Part shown: in pieces, positions 10,725-23,044 of the stretch
How the letters are laid out: each line of letters opens with the position of its first letter
How positions within the stretch are numbered: the first letter of the stretch is position 1
From: Biomphalaria glabrata
Lineage: Eukaryota > Mollusca > Gastropoda > Planorbidae
Reading direction: 5' to 3'
Length of the DNA: 64,000 nucleotides
NCBI RefSeq assembly: GCF_947242115.1
Contig: NC_074724.1
Location: 34,115,005-34,179,004 of the forward strand
The notes under the pieces: model-generated
Databases searched by the model: none
Told to the model about the DNA's origin: nothing
What the model saw: the letters and a program-made list of their open reading frames with translations, nothing else
Program-made: the position numbers and the translations under genes

Positions 10725-11655
10725 ATTGCGTAAATATAGGGCCTTAAAGACATATGGCGTAAATAAAGCTCCTAAAGACAGAGGGAGTAAATATGAACCT
10801 TAAAGACAGATGGCGTAAATATAGGGCCTAAAGACATATTGCGTAAATATGAACCTTAAAGACAGATGGCGTAAATATAGGGCCTAAAGACAGATTGCGT
10901 AAATAAGAAATTTAAAGACAGATGTCGTAAATATAGGGCCTAAAGACATATTGCGTAAATAAGAAATTTAAATAAGAAATTTAAAGACAGATGTCGTAAA
11001 TATAGGGCCTAAAGACAGATTGCGTAAATAAGAAATTTAAAGACAGATGTAGTAAATATAGGGCCTAAAGACAGATTGCGTAAATAAGAAATTTAAATAA
11101 GAAATTTAAAGACACATGGCGTAAATATAGGGCCTAAAGACAGATTGCGTAAATAAGAAATTTAAATAAGAAATTTAAAGACACATGGCGTAAATATAGG
11201 GCCTAAAGACAGATTGCGTAAATAAGAAATTTAAATAAGAAATTTAAAGACACATGGCGTAAATATAGGGCCTAAAGACAGATTGCGTAAATAAGAAATT
11301 TAAATAAGAAATTTAAAGACAGATGTCGTAAATATAGGGCCTAAAGACAGATTGCGTAAATAAGAAATTTAAAGACAGATGTAGTAAATATAGGGCCTAA
11401 TGACAGATTGCGTAAATATGAACCTTAAAGACACATGGCGTAAATATAGGGCCTAAAGACATATTGCGTAAATAAGAAATTTAAATAAGAAATTTAAAGA
11501 CAGATGTCGTAAATATAGGGCCTAAATACAGATTGCGTAAATATTAACTTTAAAGACAAATGGCGTAAATACAGGGCCTAAAGCAGATTGCGTAAATATG
11601 AACCTTAAAGACAGATGGCGTAAATATAGCGTAAATATAGGGCCTAAAGACAAAT
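10725..11655. repeat. Compound minisatellite, about 28-bp alternating units
   Basis: Two related monomers alternate: one with ATATAGGGCCTAAAGACAGA and one with AATAAGAAATTTAAAGACAG, both joined through a GCGTAAAT core. A 12-bp AAATAAGAAATT duplication inside the second monomer recurs in several positions, so higher-order blocks have been copied. Confidence 0.9.
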
Positions 11656-12190
11656 TGCGTAAATATGGAGCTTTAAGACATTGTGTAAATATGGAGCTTT
11701 AAGACATTGTGTAAATATGGAGCTTTAAGACATTGTGTAAATATGGAGCTTTAAGACATTGTGTAAATATGGAGCTTTAAGACATTGTGTAAATATGGAG
11801 CTTTAAGACATTGTGTAAATATGGAGCTTTAAGACATTGTGTAAATATAGAGCTTAAAGACATTGTGTAAATATGGAGCTTTAAGACATTGTGTAAATAT
11901 GGAGCTTTAAGACATTGCTTAAATATGGAGCTTTAAGACATTGCGTAAATATGGAGCTTTAAGACATTGCGTAAATATGGAGCTTTAAGACATTGTGTAA
12001 ATATGGAGCTTAAAGACATTGCGTAAATACGGAGCTTAAAGACATTGCGTAAATACGGAGCTTAAAGACATTGCGTAAATATGGAGCTTAAAGATGTTGC
12101 GTAGATATGGAGCTTACAGACATTGCGTAAATATGGAGCTTAAAGATGTTGCGTAGATATGGAGTTTAAAACTATTGTGTATATATGAAG
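11656..12190. repeat. 26-bp minisatellite, about 20 copies
   Basis: The unit is CATTGTGTAAATATGGAGCT plus TTAAGA. It shares GYGTAAATAT..G..CTTAAAGACA with the array immediately upstream, so the two are domains of one larger array that were homogenised separately. The last units are degenerate. Confidence 0.9.
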
Positions 12191-12229
12191 TTAAATGCGA
12201 GCATGAGACTAGTGGGATGAAAGACTTCG

Positions 12230-12514
12230 AGAAACATTGAGAGAGAAAGAAAGAAACAGAAAGAGAGAGAAAGAAAAAGGAAATGCAGTAAGAAAGAAAT
12301 AGTAGGGACGAAAGATTAGAAAAGAAAAAGATAAAGCTAGAGAAGATTAGAAGTTAAAGACTAGAAGTCGATTTAGATATTTAGAGATGTCCCATTGTAG
12401 AAACCTTAGCATTAGGGAATTGTAAACCATGCAAAATAAAAGCTTATAACGTACTTACCTCATGAAGATGCAGTCATTTGGATCATGGACTTACTTGTCA
12501 CGCTGCTAATCAGT
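12230..12514. repeat. Purine-rich low-complexity stretch
   Basis: A run of GAAAGA-type sequence at about 12240-12360, followed by ordinary AT-rich DNA. No gene is seen. Confidence 0.5.
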
Positions 12515-12690
12515 AAGTTGTCTTTATCTTTGTTTCTCTCTTCATCTTTGTTTCTCTCTTCCTCTTTGTCTCTCTCTCTTTTTCTTTGTTTCTCTCTTCC
12601 TCTTTGTCTCTCTCTTTTTCTTTGTTTCTCTTCCTCTTTGTTTCTCTCTTCCACTTTGTTTCTCTCTTCATCTGTGCTCTCCAAACTATC
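12515..12690. repeat. Pyrimidine-rich imperfect repeat
   Basis: CTTTGTTTCTCTCTTCCTCT-type units of about 22 bp repeat imperfectly. The Lys/Glu/Arg-rich minus-strand frame and the Leu/Ser-rich plus frame are products of this composition. Confidence 0.8.
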
Positions 12691-13132
12691 TTTGATGATT
12701 CGTCTTCTTTTCAATTGTGTTTGACCTGTCGTTACATTGGACTAACGGGTACCTGCACCCTCTAAGCTTGCAATATCGCATGACACCTGGTGGCGGGTTT
12801 TTTCAATGGGTCAAATAGGCTTGCGCAGACGTCTGCAACCATGGTGATCGTCGGCGACGTATCGCGTTGACCAGAAATTTTTGACACTTTGCCAGGATTT
12901 CCAGCTCGAACACAACATTGAAAGAAAAAAAAAGGCAAAGGGGAGGGGGGGCAGGTCAGCTGGGCAGAACAAGAATAGGTGATGGGGGGGGGGAGGGGGT
13001 TGCGGTTTCAGACAACAGGATTTTAATTTTAATGATAGGGAAGAGACAATATTAGGAGAGTAACAAACGCATTTCCTAACTTGGGTAAACGTATTGTACA
13101 TAGTTGTTGTTTTTTTTAAAACTTTTTTTAAC

Positions 13133-13300
13133 ATGGCAAGAAGAAGAGGCAGACAGAGAAAGCGATGGGAGGACAACATAAAAGAATGGACGGGCCTGCC
13201 ATTGAAAGAGGTTCTAACTAAGGCAAAAGACAGGGAGGAATGGAGAAAGACGGTCGACAAAATCTTGCTTGATGCCTCAACGGTCCAAACAGACTAAGGT
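13133..13300 (+). mobile_element. LINE C-terminal fragment, family C
   Basis: The plus frame reads RRRGRQRKRWEDNIKEWTGL, then AKDREEWRKTVDKILLDAS. This is the conserved C-terminal tail found downstream of the reverse transcriptase in a widespread invertebrate LINE group. Only the tail remains, as expected for 5'-truncated copies. A second, longer copy follows at 13314. Confidence 0.8.
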
Positions 13301-13313
13301 ATAGGCTAGGCTA

Positions 13314-13690
13314 ACATGGCAATGGAATTGAGATGCTACAGAAGGATCCTAGGTATCTTGTTTAAAGACCGCATCACAAACCAAGAGATTAGAGACAGGG
13401 TTACTGCAGCGATTGGACCCCACTTTGACCTGCTAACTATCGTAAAAAACGCAAGATGAAAATGTATGGCCATATTACAAGGACTTCGGGGCTTGCAATG
13501 ACATTCATTCAGGGAACAGTACCAGGAGAAAAGAAGAAGAGGCGAACAGAGAAAGCGATGGGAAAACAACGTAAAGGAATGGACGGACCTGCCACTAAAA
13601 TAGGTTCTATCTTGGGCAAAAGACAGAGAAGAATGGAGAAAGACGGTCGACAGATCTTGCGTGATGCCCCAATGGCCCAACAGACTAAGT
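13314..13690 (+). mobile_element. LINE C-terminal fragment, family C, second copy
   Basis: Plus-strand frames read RCYRRILGILFKDRITNQEI, then WYGHITRTSGLA-like, then RGRQRKRWENNVKEWTDLPL-like and AKDREEWRKTVDRS. At least two frameshifts and one stop break it. It overlaps the tail seen at 13133 but extends further 5'. The 21-bp array at 13691 begins exactly where it ends. Confidence 0.8.
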
Positions 13691-14085
13691 AAAGTAAAGA
13701 CACATTAGCCTAAAGTAAAGACACATTAGCCTAAGGTAAAGACACATTAGCTTAAAGTAAAGACGCATTAGCTTAAAGTAAAGACACATTAGCTTAAAGT
13801 AAAGACACATTAGCTTAAAGTAAAGACACATTAGCATAAAGTAAAGACGCATTAGCTTATTAGCTTAAGGTAAAGACGCATTAGCTTATTAGCTTAAGGT
13901 AAAGACGCATAAGCTTAAAGTAATGACACATTAGCTTAAAGACACATTAGCTTAAAGTAAAGACACGTTAGCTGAAAGTAAAGACACATTTGCTTAAAGA
14001 CACATTAGTTTAAAGTAAAGACACATAAGTAAAAGTAAAGACACATTAGTAAAAGTAAAGACACATTAGTTTAAAAGAAAGACAC
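13691..14085. repeat. 21-bp minisatellite, about 18 copies
   Basis: The unit GTAAAGACACATTAGCTTAAA varies slightly (ACGCATT, TTAGCCT). The first units share ACTAAGTAAAGTAAAGA with the end of the LINE fragment immediately upstream, which suggests the array grew from the LINE 3' end. Confidence 0.9.
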
Positions 14086-14509
14086 TTTCGCTCAAAGTCC
14101 TGGTACGTTAGCTCATCCTACAAAACACATGAACTCAACAGACACTTTCTTTCAACACGGAGACTTAACCTCCAGGCACAAGATTTCCTAACGGCACACG
14201 CAATGGAAAGAACAGAATGTTGACGACAAAGTTCAGGATGACCTTTTCAAATGACACATTGACATGTCAAACAGTTGACATTTGTGGTACGTTGAAATCT
14301 TTGTTGAATAGGCTGATAGAGAAAACATGATCTTACAGGCTTTAACAGGCTACACACTAGCATTGGATCTATCAGTAGGATTATTTAGGACCACCAATAG
14401 AGACACTTATTTAAATTCATGAATGTAACCTTTTTATAACCTTTTCTCCCAATGCCTTTAAACCGATAATTTTTTATATCTTTGTCCCCATCAATAAAAC
14501 TAGACATTG
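14086..14509. other. AT-rich, no gene seen
   Basis: Nothing is recognised. Confidence 0.4.
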
Positions 14510-14577
14510 TTAATCAGGACCTACTTTAATCAGGACCTACTTTACTCAGGACCTACTTTAATCAGGACCTACTTTAG
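14510..14577. repeat. 16-bp repeat, 4 copies
   Basis: ATCAGGACCTACTTTA repeats four times with one substitution (ACTCAGG). Confidence 0.9.
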
Positions 14578-15219
14578 ATGTACATTTCTCCAACGTTCCA
14601 GAATCAAATAAATAAAGGCGGCCATCTTGCCCTCCCAAACCAAGTCCTGACCAGGTTTACCTCTCTTCTGCTGGGGCACGAAGCACCAATAAAAATGACA
14701 TTTGAATGTCGTACAGAGACAATGCCTTGCAAGGAGACGTCACATCATAAAACATTGGCTTTACCTGCAGTCTGGGGGTTACGTCCCTTTCCTCCCCACC
14801 TCTTTCCCTAACCTTCTATCAGGCCACAGCGTACCCGTGGACATAAATCAACCTGCTCACGGAGAACTGCGCAGATAATAAGGCGGAAATAGTTCGAAAC
14901 TATTAAGGATCTTTCATGTAAATTTTTTTTTTTTTGGGTGGGGGGTGGGGGGAGGCTTTGTAATATAAATGGATTGTCTCCTCTTTAAGACTCGAATCAT
15001 TTTGTATAGCAGCCATTGCCCGCACTTCTGCTGGACACTGTTGTTTCAGAAAGAAGAGTAAACATCACAAACACAAGTGGATAATTTGTTTACACACTTT
15101 AGTAACTAGATTTCTAAAAGATAAATTGCCAGTAAAGAATAATAATAAGGCTAGTCTTCGAGTCCGAGCATGATGAACCGTGCACTTACCAAAGTGTGTG
15201 ATCCCTGGCCGACAAACGT
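14578..15219. other. No gene recognised
   Basis: A 77-codon open frame at the start has no recognisable domain. A T-run/G-run tract lies at about 14921-14955. Confidence 0.4.
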
Positions 15220-15775
15220 TTGTTGGCGCTTTGGTATGATGGCTGGGATTCTTCGGACAAGGGGCGTGAGCTTCACCGGGCAATGAGTAGACCAGACAAA
15301 AAAGATGCATGGTGGCAACTTAATCATGAGGAACAGGCGGTCCTAGCCCAGTTCCGGGTCGGACAATGTCCAGTTGGTGCTTACCTCGGACGGTGGAAGG
15401 AGAACTACGACACACGGTGTCGCCACTGCATGGAAGGACGACGAAACAATAGACCACATTCTTTACGAATGCAGAGTTCTGCACGAAAGACGATCGGGAC
15501 AAGGATTTGATAAAGAGAAAACAGGTCCATGTCCGACACAAAGGCTGTCCTTGTACGGGGACAAGGCGACCTTAAGACTCACTGGTCGCTTCCTCTCACG
15601 TGTTCTAAGGGAGTAATTCCCAGCATGTTTTTCGCTGCCAATGGGGTTTCTGAATCATCGAGTCCGAAGATAATAGATGAATGGAGAATTTATCATGGCT
15701 ACGCAGCCCGAGCTGCGACCTACATACTTTGCCACACCCAGCGTAGGCATAACCATCGACTATAAAACACAGGTC
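15220..15775 (+). mobile_element. LINE C-terminal and 3' end, family A (I/Nimbus-like)
   Basis: The frame reads WWQLNHEEQAVLAQFRVGQC, then a CCHC-type zinc motif, CRHC...DETIDHILYEC, with one frameshift between the two halves, then RVLHERR. This arrangement after the RNase H region is typical of I-clade elements, such as nimbus of planorbid snails. The 3' untranslated part runs through GGGAGTAATTCCCAGCATG and ends near ATCGACTATAAAAC. Related copies lie at 32275 and 49205, and the big array at 33048 is made from its 3' end. Confidence 0.8.
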
Positions 15776-16329
15776 TATATTTATAATATTTATAGGTTTG
15801 TGCTGCTAAATTGATAACTTTAAAATGTGTTGTTGTTTTTTTTAAACTCTTCTTATTGACTTCCTTCCTTTTTCAAAGAAACCAAAAAAAATAAATTTTA
15901 AGTTAAAGTCTAAACTTCAAGGTAATCTTATCTTAGGAAATAAAGACGTTACTCAAAAAAAAAAAAAAAGAAGAATGATAGCATTCTTTTTTTAATATAA
16001 AGTTATTTGCTAAGAGAAATAAAGATAATTTGTTAGCTCTACGGACAATTGAAGATTCTGCCTCATGTACTGAATCATGAATGATTTTAAATTTCTTAAT
16101 TTACTTCTGTTGTCATCATGCGTCCATCAGATGCAGAGCTCGAATCTAAAATGTAGATATAGGTCACAGAAAGGTCAAACAGAAATACATTGTCTACTTT
16201 ATCCGTTCCTACTTTTCGACATTCCGTTTATTTTTAAATACAACTTTTATACAAGATCTAACAACAGAGCTCGTCTTTTCTAATTAGTAAAGTTATATTC
16301 GGTCTAAATTATCAGCAAAGCGAATATTA
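15776..16329. other. AT-rich, no gene seen
   Basis: Nothing is recognised apart from a poly(A) run near 15956-15969. Confidence 0.4.
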
Positions 16330-16455
16330 TCTTCTCATAGAAAAACACAGACGTTACTTCAAAAGAGAAGAAGATGACGTCCAGTGTTTCTAGGTCAATC
16401 TGGTCATGCATAGTAATAAAAAAATCAAATTCTGCCAAGCCATTCTGCCAAGTCA
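16330..16455 (-). mobile_element. LINE 3' end, family B (GATAA-tail type), truncated
   Basis: The minus strand carries the family's 3' landmarks: AACGTCTGT, the TCATCTTCTT block and, at its 5' side, GGCAGAATTT. The last part (ATTCTGCCAAGCCATTCTGC on plus) passes without a break into the 13-bp array that follows. Confidence 0.65.
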
Positions 16456-16575
16456 TTCTGTCAAGCCATTCTGTCAAGCCATTCTGCCAAGCCATTCTGT
16501 CAAGTCATTCTGCCAAGCCATTCTGTCAAGTCATTCTGTCAAGTCATTCTGTCAAGCCATTCTGCCAAGTCATCC
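16436..16575. repeat. 13-bp minisatellite, about 10 copies
   Basis: The unit CCATTCTGCCAAG alternates with TCATTCTGTCAAG. It matches the plus-strand version of the LINE family B segment that reads AATTCTGCCAAGTCA elsewhere, so the array was very probably seeded by the adjacent LINE remnant. Confidence 0.9.
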
Positions 16576-19162
16576 TGTCAATCTTATAACAACACTCTCT
16601 GTCAATCTTTTAACAACACTCTCAATCTTATAACAACACTCTCTGTCAATCTTATAACAACACTCTCAATCTTATAACAACACTCTCTGTCAATCTTATA
16701 ACAACACTCTCAATCTTATAACAACACTCTCTGTCAATCTTATAACAACACTCTCAATCTTATAACAACACTCTCTGTCAATCTTATAACAACACTCTCA
16801 ATCTTATAACAACACTCTTTGTCAATCTTATAACAACACTCTCAATCTTATAACAACACTCTCTGTCAATCTTATAACAACACTCTTTGTCAATCTTATA
16901 ACAACACTCTCTGTCAATCTTATAACAACACTCTCAATCTTATAACAACACTCTCTGTCAATCTTATAACAACACTCTCAATCTTATAACAACACTCTCT
17001 GTCAATCTTCTAACAACACTCTTTGTCAATCTTATAACAACACTCTTTGTCAATCTTATAACAACACTCTCAATCTTATAACAACACTCTCTGTCAATCT
17101 TATAACAACACTCTCAATCTTATAACAACACTCTCTGTCAATCTTATAACAACACTCTCAATCTTATAACAACACTCTCTGTCAATCTTATAACAACACT
17201 CTCAATCTTATAACAACACTCTCTGTCAATCTTATAACAACACTCTTTGTCAATCTTATAACAACACTCTTTGTCAATCTTATAACAACACTCTCAATCT
17301 TATAACAACACTCTCTGTCAATCTTATAACAACACTCTCAATCTTATAACAACACTCTCAATCTTATAACAACACTCTTAATCTTATAACAACACTCTCA
17401 ATCTTATAACAACACTCTCTGTCAATCTTATAACAACACTCTCAATCTTATAACAACACTCTCTGTCAATCTTATAACAACACTCTCAATCTTATAACAA
17501 CACTCTCAATCTTATAACAACACTCTTTGTCAATCTTATAACAACACTCTCAATCTTATAACAACACTCTCAATCTTATAACAACACTCTTTGTCAATCT
17601 TATAACAACACTCTCAATCTTATAACAACACTCTCAATCTTATAACAACACTCTTTGTCAATCTTATAACAACACTCTCTGTCAATCTTATAACAACACT
17701 CTCAATCTTATAACAACACTCTTAATCTTATAACAACACTCTTTGTCAATCTTATAACAACACTCTTTGTCAATCTTATAACAACACTCTCAATCTTATA
17801 ACAACACTCTCTGTCAATCTTATAACAACACTCTCAATCTTATAACAACACTCTCAATCTTATAACAACACTCTTAATCTTATAACAACACTCTCAATCT
17901 TATAACAACACTCTCTGTCAATCTTATAACAACACTCTCAATCTTATAACAACACTCTCTGTCAATCTTATAACAACACTCTCAATCTTATAACAACACT
18001 CTCAATCTTATAACAACACTCTTTGTCAATCTTATAACAACACTCTCAATCTTATAACAACACTCTCAATCTTATAACAACACTCTTTGTCAATCTTATA
18101 ACAACACTCTCTGTCAATCTTATAACAACACTCTCAATCTTATAACAACACTCTCAATCTTATAACAACACTCTTTGTCAATCTTATAACAACACTCTCT
18201 GTCAATCTTATAACAACACTCTCAATCTTATAACAACACTCTCAATCTTATAACAACACTCTTTGTCAATCTTATAACAACACTCTCTGTCAATCTTATA
18301 ACAACACTCTCAATCTTATAACAACACTCTCAATCTTATAACAACACTCTTTGTCAATCTTATAACAACACTCTCTGTCAATCTTATAACAACACTCTCT
18401 GTCAATCTTATAACAACACTCTCAATCTTATAACAACACTCTCAATCTTATAACAACACTCTCTGTCAATCTTATAACAACACTCTCAATCTTATAACAA
18501 CACTCTCAATCTTATAACAACACTCTTAATCTTATAACAACACTCTCAATCTTATAACAACACTCTCTGTCAATCTTATAACAACACTCTCAATCTTATA
18601 ACAACACTCTCAATCTTATAACAACACTCTCTGTCAATCTTATAACAACACTCTTTGTCAATCTTATAACAACACTCTTTGTCAATCTTATAACAACACT
18701 CTTAATCTTATAACAACACTCTCTGTCAATCTTATAACAACACTCTCAATCTTATAACAACACTCTCAATCTTATAACAACACTCTTAATCTTATAACAA
18801 CACTCTCAATCTTATAACAACACTCTCTGTCAATCTTATAACAACACTCTTTGTCAATCTTATAACAACACTCTCTGTCAATCTTATAACAACACTCTCA
18901 ATCTTATAACAACACTCTCAATCTTATAACAACACTCTTTGTCAATCTTATAACAACACTCTCTGTCAATCTTATAACAACACTCTCTGTCAATCTTATA
19001 ACAACACTCTCTGTCAATCTTATAACAACACTCTCTGTCAATCTTATAACAACACTCTCTGTCAATCTTATAACAACACTCTCTGTCAATCTTATAACAA
19101 CACTCTCTGTCAATCTTATAACAACACTCTCTTTCAATCTTATAACAACACTCTCTGTCAAT
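16576..19162. repeat. 24/20-bp satellite-like array, about 115 units
   Basis: Two monomers are mixed: a 24-bp form (TCTTATAACAACACTCTCTG + TCAA) and a 20-bp form lacking CTGT, with a TTTGTC variant of the long form. The order of long and short units is irregular in the middle, and the last seven or so units near 18960-19130 are all long, so that end was homogenised most recently. Open frames such as TESVVIRL on minus are artefacts. Confidence 0.95.
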
Positions 19163-20459
19163 GTTGTAAATATGTAGTAAAATGTAAATACGATGTTACG
19201 AAAAACGTAAAAAAAGGTTCAACCCTTTCCCAAACTGGTTACTATTTTCTTTTAAAGCCACGTAGAAGTCTTGAGATAGATTGATAGGAAGTCCCAGAGC
19301 TAGTTCGAATCCAAGTCTGACGTGGCCAACCTTTCCTCAGTTAGCTAGCCACATTTGATTTTCAAGTATTTTTAAAGGTATTTTTAAAGGTATTTAATTA
19401 AAATTTAAAGTTATTTGACTACAAGGAAGTCTTGATTGGTACCACAATTTAAAATCTCAGCTCAGCCCTATGTCAAGGCTACACTGCTAACTCTGCTAAC
19501 CGGCTCTATTGAGGAATAATATAATTCAAGAAATATTTCATTGGTAAATTTTCGCCATAGTTTTAAATTTAAAACTGCCTCCTTGCTTCGGGCATTCCCT
19601 TAGAAATGCAGATTTTGGCGTCATAGACCATACCTCCAACAGGATAGATGCGGGAAGGGTTTGAACTCGGGACCATCAGTCCCATGCGCATACCACAAGA
19701 CAAAGTAGCTAACTATCATAACAGCGTTGCTTAAAAAAAAAACAATTGCACTCAAATCCACTCAAATCTGTCGATAGTTGTTTTTTTTAAGACTCGGTGT
19801 CAATAATTTATTAAGAGCTCACACATCGATTATCTTCCTTTATTTTTTCGTTACCTTGATCTGTTGTTTGTCTTATTTGTAACTGAAATTTTGATTTAAT
19901 TGGGTTGTTGGCCAGCAATCTGAGGGTAAGAGGGGACATTACAGACACACAGGGTAACTGAGTTTACTTTCAGATAGGGCGCCCTAACCTTAATACAACA
20001 CCTATGTTTATGTGACGCGTACAGTTTATTCGGTCTCCTCCAGGCAGTTTATTACCTCGACAATGTAACACGTTTGGAGGGCGATCTGTTCTTCGTCACC
20101 TGGAGGGGTGGGGAGGAGCTGCCAAATGGGAGAAGGACAACTTGAGAAACTAAATCATTGTATTTACCAAAACAAAGCAATTGATTAACAGGAACACGAG
20201 CTTGGCCATAGTCCTCAACATATTCGCGATAGGAGAATAAGATCTAAAACATTTGTCATCTGGAAAATATTCATTCAAGAGATACATTCAAAACTAGGAT
20301 TCTCAAAGAAAAGATTCGTAAAACAGAAATTTGTTATCAATTATATATCTGACATTGTTCCTTTGGTTTTAATTGTTGAAAATGTAGATCTAGAGTCATA
20401 GTCGGAGTAAAATAGTCGAACTTTAAGTATAGAAATAGTTGGCTGCTTTAAAAACAACT
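19163..20459. other. AT-rich, one weak tRNA-like motif
   Basis: No gene is recognised. At about 19637-19692 the minus strand has a B-box-like GAGTTCAAACCC preceded by GGTATGCGCATGGGACTGAT, resembling a tRNA-derived SINE head, but the copy is too short to classify. Confidence 0.35.
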
Positions 20460-20575
20460 TGTATCTCACACATATAGTTATAGTTATAATGTTTTTTGTT
20501 TGGTGTAATGCACAAATTGTAAGACAAATTTCCTTACGGATAATAAAGATTATTATTATTATTATTATTTTATGA
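20460..20575 (+). mobile_element. LINE or SINE 3' tail with (ATT)n
   Basis: TTTCCTTACGGATAATAAAG followed by (ATT)n is the classic 3' hairpin and microsatellite tail of CR1/L2/Jockey-like elements. No coding part remains. Confidence 0.65.
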
Positions 20576-20734
20576 CTGTAGGTTGCTCTTCTAGAGACAG
20601 GTCCCGCCCACAATTCAAAGTGGCTCCTGCTCGGGTGATAATGGAGCCCATCTTATTCGTCTGGCTCGTTTTTTTTTTCTTTCAGCACTCAGGTCATCTC
20701 CACCAAACTTTTTGTCGGCCCCTGCGGGCTCGTT

Positions 20735-20905
20735 TTATGTCACACCTCACCTTACCTGTCTCTTAGTCTGATGAACCGTTGGGGTACTACACGTGATCTG
20801 TCAACCGTTGTTCTCCATTCCTTTCTGTCTTTTGCCTTAGATTGGATCTCTTTTATTGACAGACCGGTCCATTCTTTTCAATTGTCTTCCCATCGCTTTT
20901 GAATG
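20735..20905 (-). mobile_element. LINE C-terminal fragment, family C
   Basis: On the minus strand it reads KRWED-like sequence, then KEWTGLSIKE, AKDRKEWRTTVDRS and VVPQRFIRLRDR, and ends in the family C 3' untranslated region. It stands back to back with a family D fragment at 20919. Confidence 0.75.
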
Positions 20906-20918
20906 TCTCTTTTAAGGC

Positions 20919-21219
20919 TTATAGATATCCGTTACATAGATGTAATAAAACGTGACCTCAAATCAGTGAACATCAGTACTGACAATTGGGAAGACATAGC
21001 TCTAGACCGCACCAGATGGAGAGAGACAGTGACCAAGAAAGCTATGGACAGTGAAAGTACATGGGTCTCAGCTCAGGAAGAAAAACGTACAATCCGAAAA
21101 ACGGCCAGCTCTTCTACCACCGAAGCAAAAGCCACCTTAACCTGCGCTATCTGCGAACGGTTAACGGTCTCTCCAAAATAGGGCTCCACAGCCACATGAG
21201 GAAGTGTGCCCTGAGATGA
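20919..21219 (+). mobile_element. LINE C-terminal fragment, family D, with C2H2-like tail
   Basis: The frame reads DVIKRDLKSVNISTDNWEDI, ALDRTRWRETVTK, then TCAICERL and, after one frameshift, SKIGLHSHMRKC. This is the Cx2C...Hx3-5C tail found at the C-terminus of another widespread LINE group ("W..ALDR..WR" followed by "SRIGL.SH.R.C"). A second copy is at 29546. Confidence 0.8.
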
Positions 21220-21819
21220 ACCATAGTCGTTCTACGAGAGAAGGAGGCCAATTAGATATCTAAAAGAATTAAGATAACCAACTCGAGAAAAAAAAAAGTA
21301 AAAATTTTCATCTACACCTCTCCCAAGAAGTAAACTGGCCAGTGTAAGGCTAGTCGAGACTACGTGTAGTCGGTCATTACAAGACAACCAAGCGATATTG
21401 TTTGTTGTGTGTTGAGTGGTCAGGCGAGAAAATACGCACTGCCGTGGTTAGTCAAGCATGTAGATCTACTTTTAACACGCATTTTTTTCTTTGCTTACAA
21501 GATCCTAGATCTAACTGCATTGATGAAGACATATTTATTTAACGAGATTGTAAACTTTACTGTAATGGTTTTCCGTTATACAGTAAGTCAATAGATTAAA
21601 TTAATAGGTCTGTGTGACGTCACATAGAAACCCGGTGAAAGTCTGACCTTTTTTTGAATGCGCATGAAAATTACACCAGAAAAACATCAATTACTAAGTT
21701 ATTTTTGCAAATAAGAAAAAAAAAAAGAAGAATATATTTATGATCTCTAAATCAAAAGACATATTATATCGAAAATAGTTAAAACCAACGGAGTTTCCCT
21801 TTAAGGATTACGTGACATT
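21220..21819. other. AT-rich, no gene seen
   Basis: Nothing is recognised apart from a 61-codon frame at 21409 without features. Confidence 0.4.
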
Positions 21820-22115
21820 TGGCGTAACGAATTCCCTCCCGCTGTTCCCTGTTCCTAGCACGAAATCAAGAGAGAGGTCAGTAAATTCTCTTATACTATT
21901 CAGCAGCTTTTCTTTGGATGACCTTCGACCCATTCTGGACATTCCCTTGCACTGTACCTTGAAGAATGACTTATGCTAGTGAATCATCTCTTACAATATG
22001 ACCTAACCAGTTTAGCTTTTGTCTCTTTACAGTACTGGAGAGCTCTTTTTTTTTCCCCAGGCGGAGTGGTGACTTGTAACAGTATACACTAATTTAATTT
22101 CATTTCCTGGTATCT
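21820..22115 (-). mobile_element. Degenerate LINE C-terminal fragment
   Basis: The minus strand reads VKRQKLNWLGHIVRDDSLA, then VILQGTVQGN, the "GH..R...L....LQGTV.G" signature shared with family C, then loses the frame. It is older and more broken than the other family C copies. Confidence 0.55.
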
Positions 22116-23039
22116 GATACCCAGCACTCTTTTGTTACATTCACTCTTAAAGGACGAATTCCTCTTTCAGCCATAAGGGATCATGCCATAATTTTAATTT
22201 TACTTAGAAATCAGATCTACATTTAATGGATGGTTTTTCAGTAATGATTTAATTGAATACATGAAATAACTTTTGTAAGGCTGTCTGGTGATTTCCATCA
22301 TTCTTTCCTTCATTTTATTTAGTTCTCTCTTCATTAGACATAGATCTAAAGCCCCGAAAATAAATTAAAACGCTAAAACTGAATTAAAAGTAACTAAAGA
22401 CTTGACAGCCAAATAGTTGTCAATAGCCGTTTCCTTCTGAAGTGTATATTGAGATTTACAAACATTGCAAGAACATTAATACTATGTCAGGGAAAGCCAG
22501 CAATTTATTTTAAGTGCACTATCTGTTATAAAATAATAACAAAGGAACCGTCTAATTATCTGGCAACACCCAAATTAAAGGGCTTAGAAAGTTAAACTAA
22601 CAAACTATACTTAAAAAGTCTGTTACAAACAATAACACCATTGATTACCAGAAAACAAAAGTCTGTTAGATCTATTAGCACTGTACTCTTTGAACTCCCA
22701 TTTTCAAGGGAATCGGTGATTGGGGTAGATGGGGGTGCTCTTGAGCTGAAATAACAGCTTTGATGAACTGACATTAAAAAAAACATCGCTTAAATTACAC
22801 TACCACTAGCAATAATAAAATAAGAGCAATTTTAGACTGAAAATACGCGATTACTGGTATTGTATGCTCACAAGTGGCTATTTATGCGATATTAGACATG
22901 AAAAATGTTGACACTAAACTTTAGTTACTATTTATGGTTTTGAAAAAGTGAAGTTAACTTTAGTTGGTGACATATCAAAAGGGCATACATTTATCTACAC
23001 CAATTATAATATTTTGTAATTAAAACAAGAAACGTGATT
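22116..23039. other. AT-rich, no gene seen
   Basis: Nothing is recognised upstream of the receptor gene: no TATA box or initiator stands out. Confidence 0.4.
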
Positions 23040-23044
23040 GAAGT

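Noticed and set aside
12811-13260. 149-codon minus-strand frame
   Set aside because: Mostly antisense of a LINE family C fragment plus low-complexity pyrimidine sequence.
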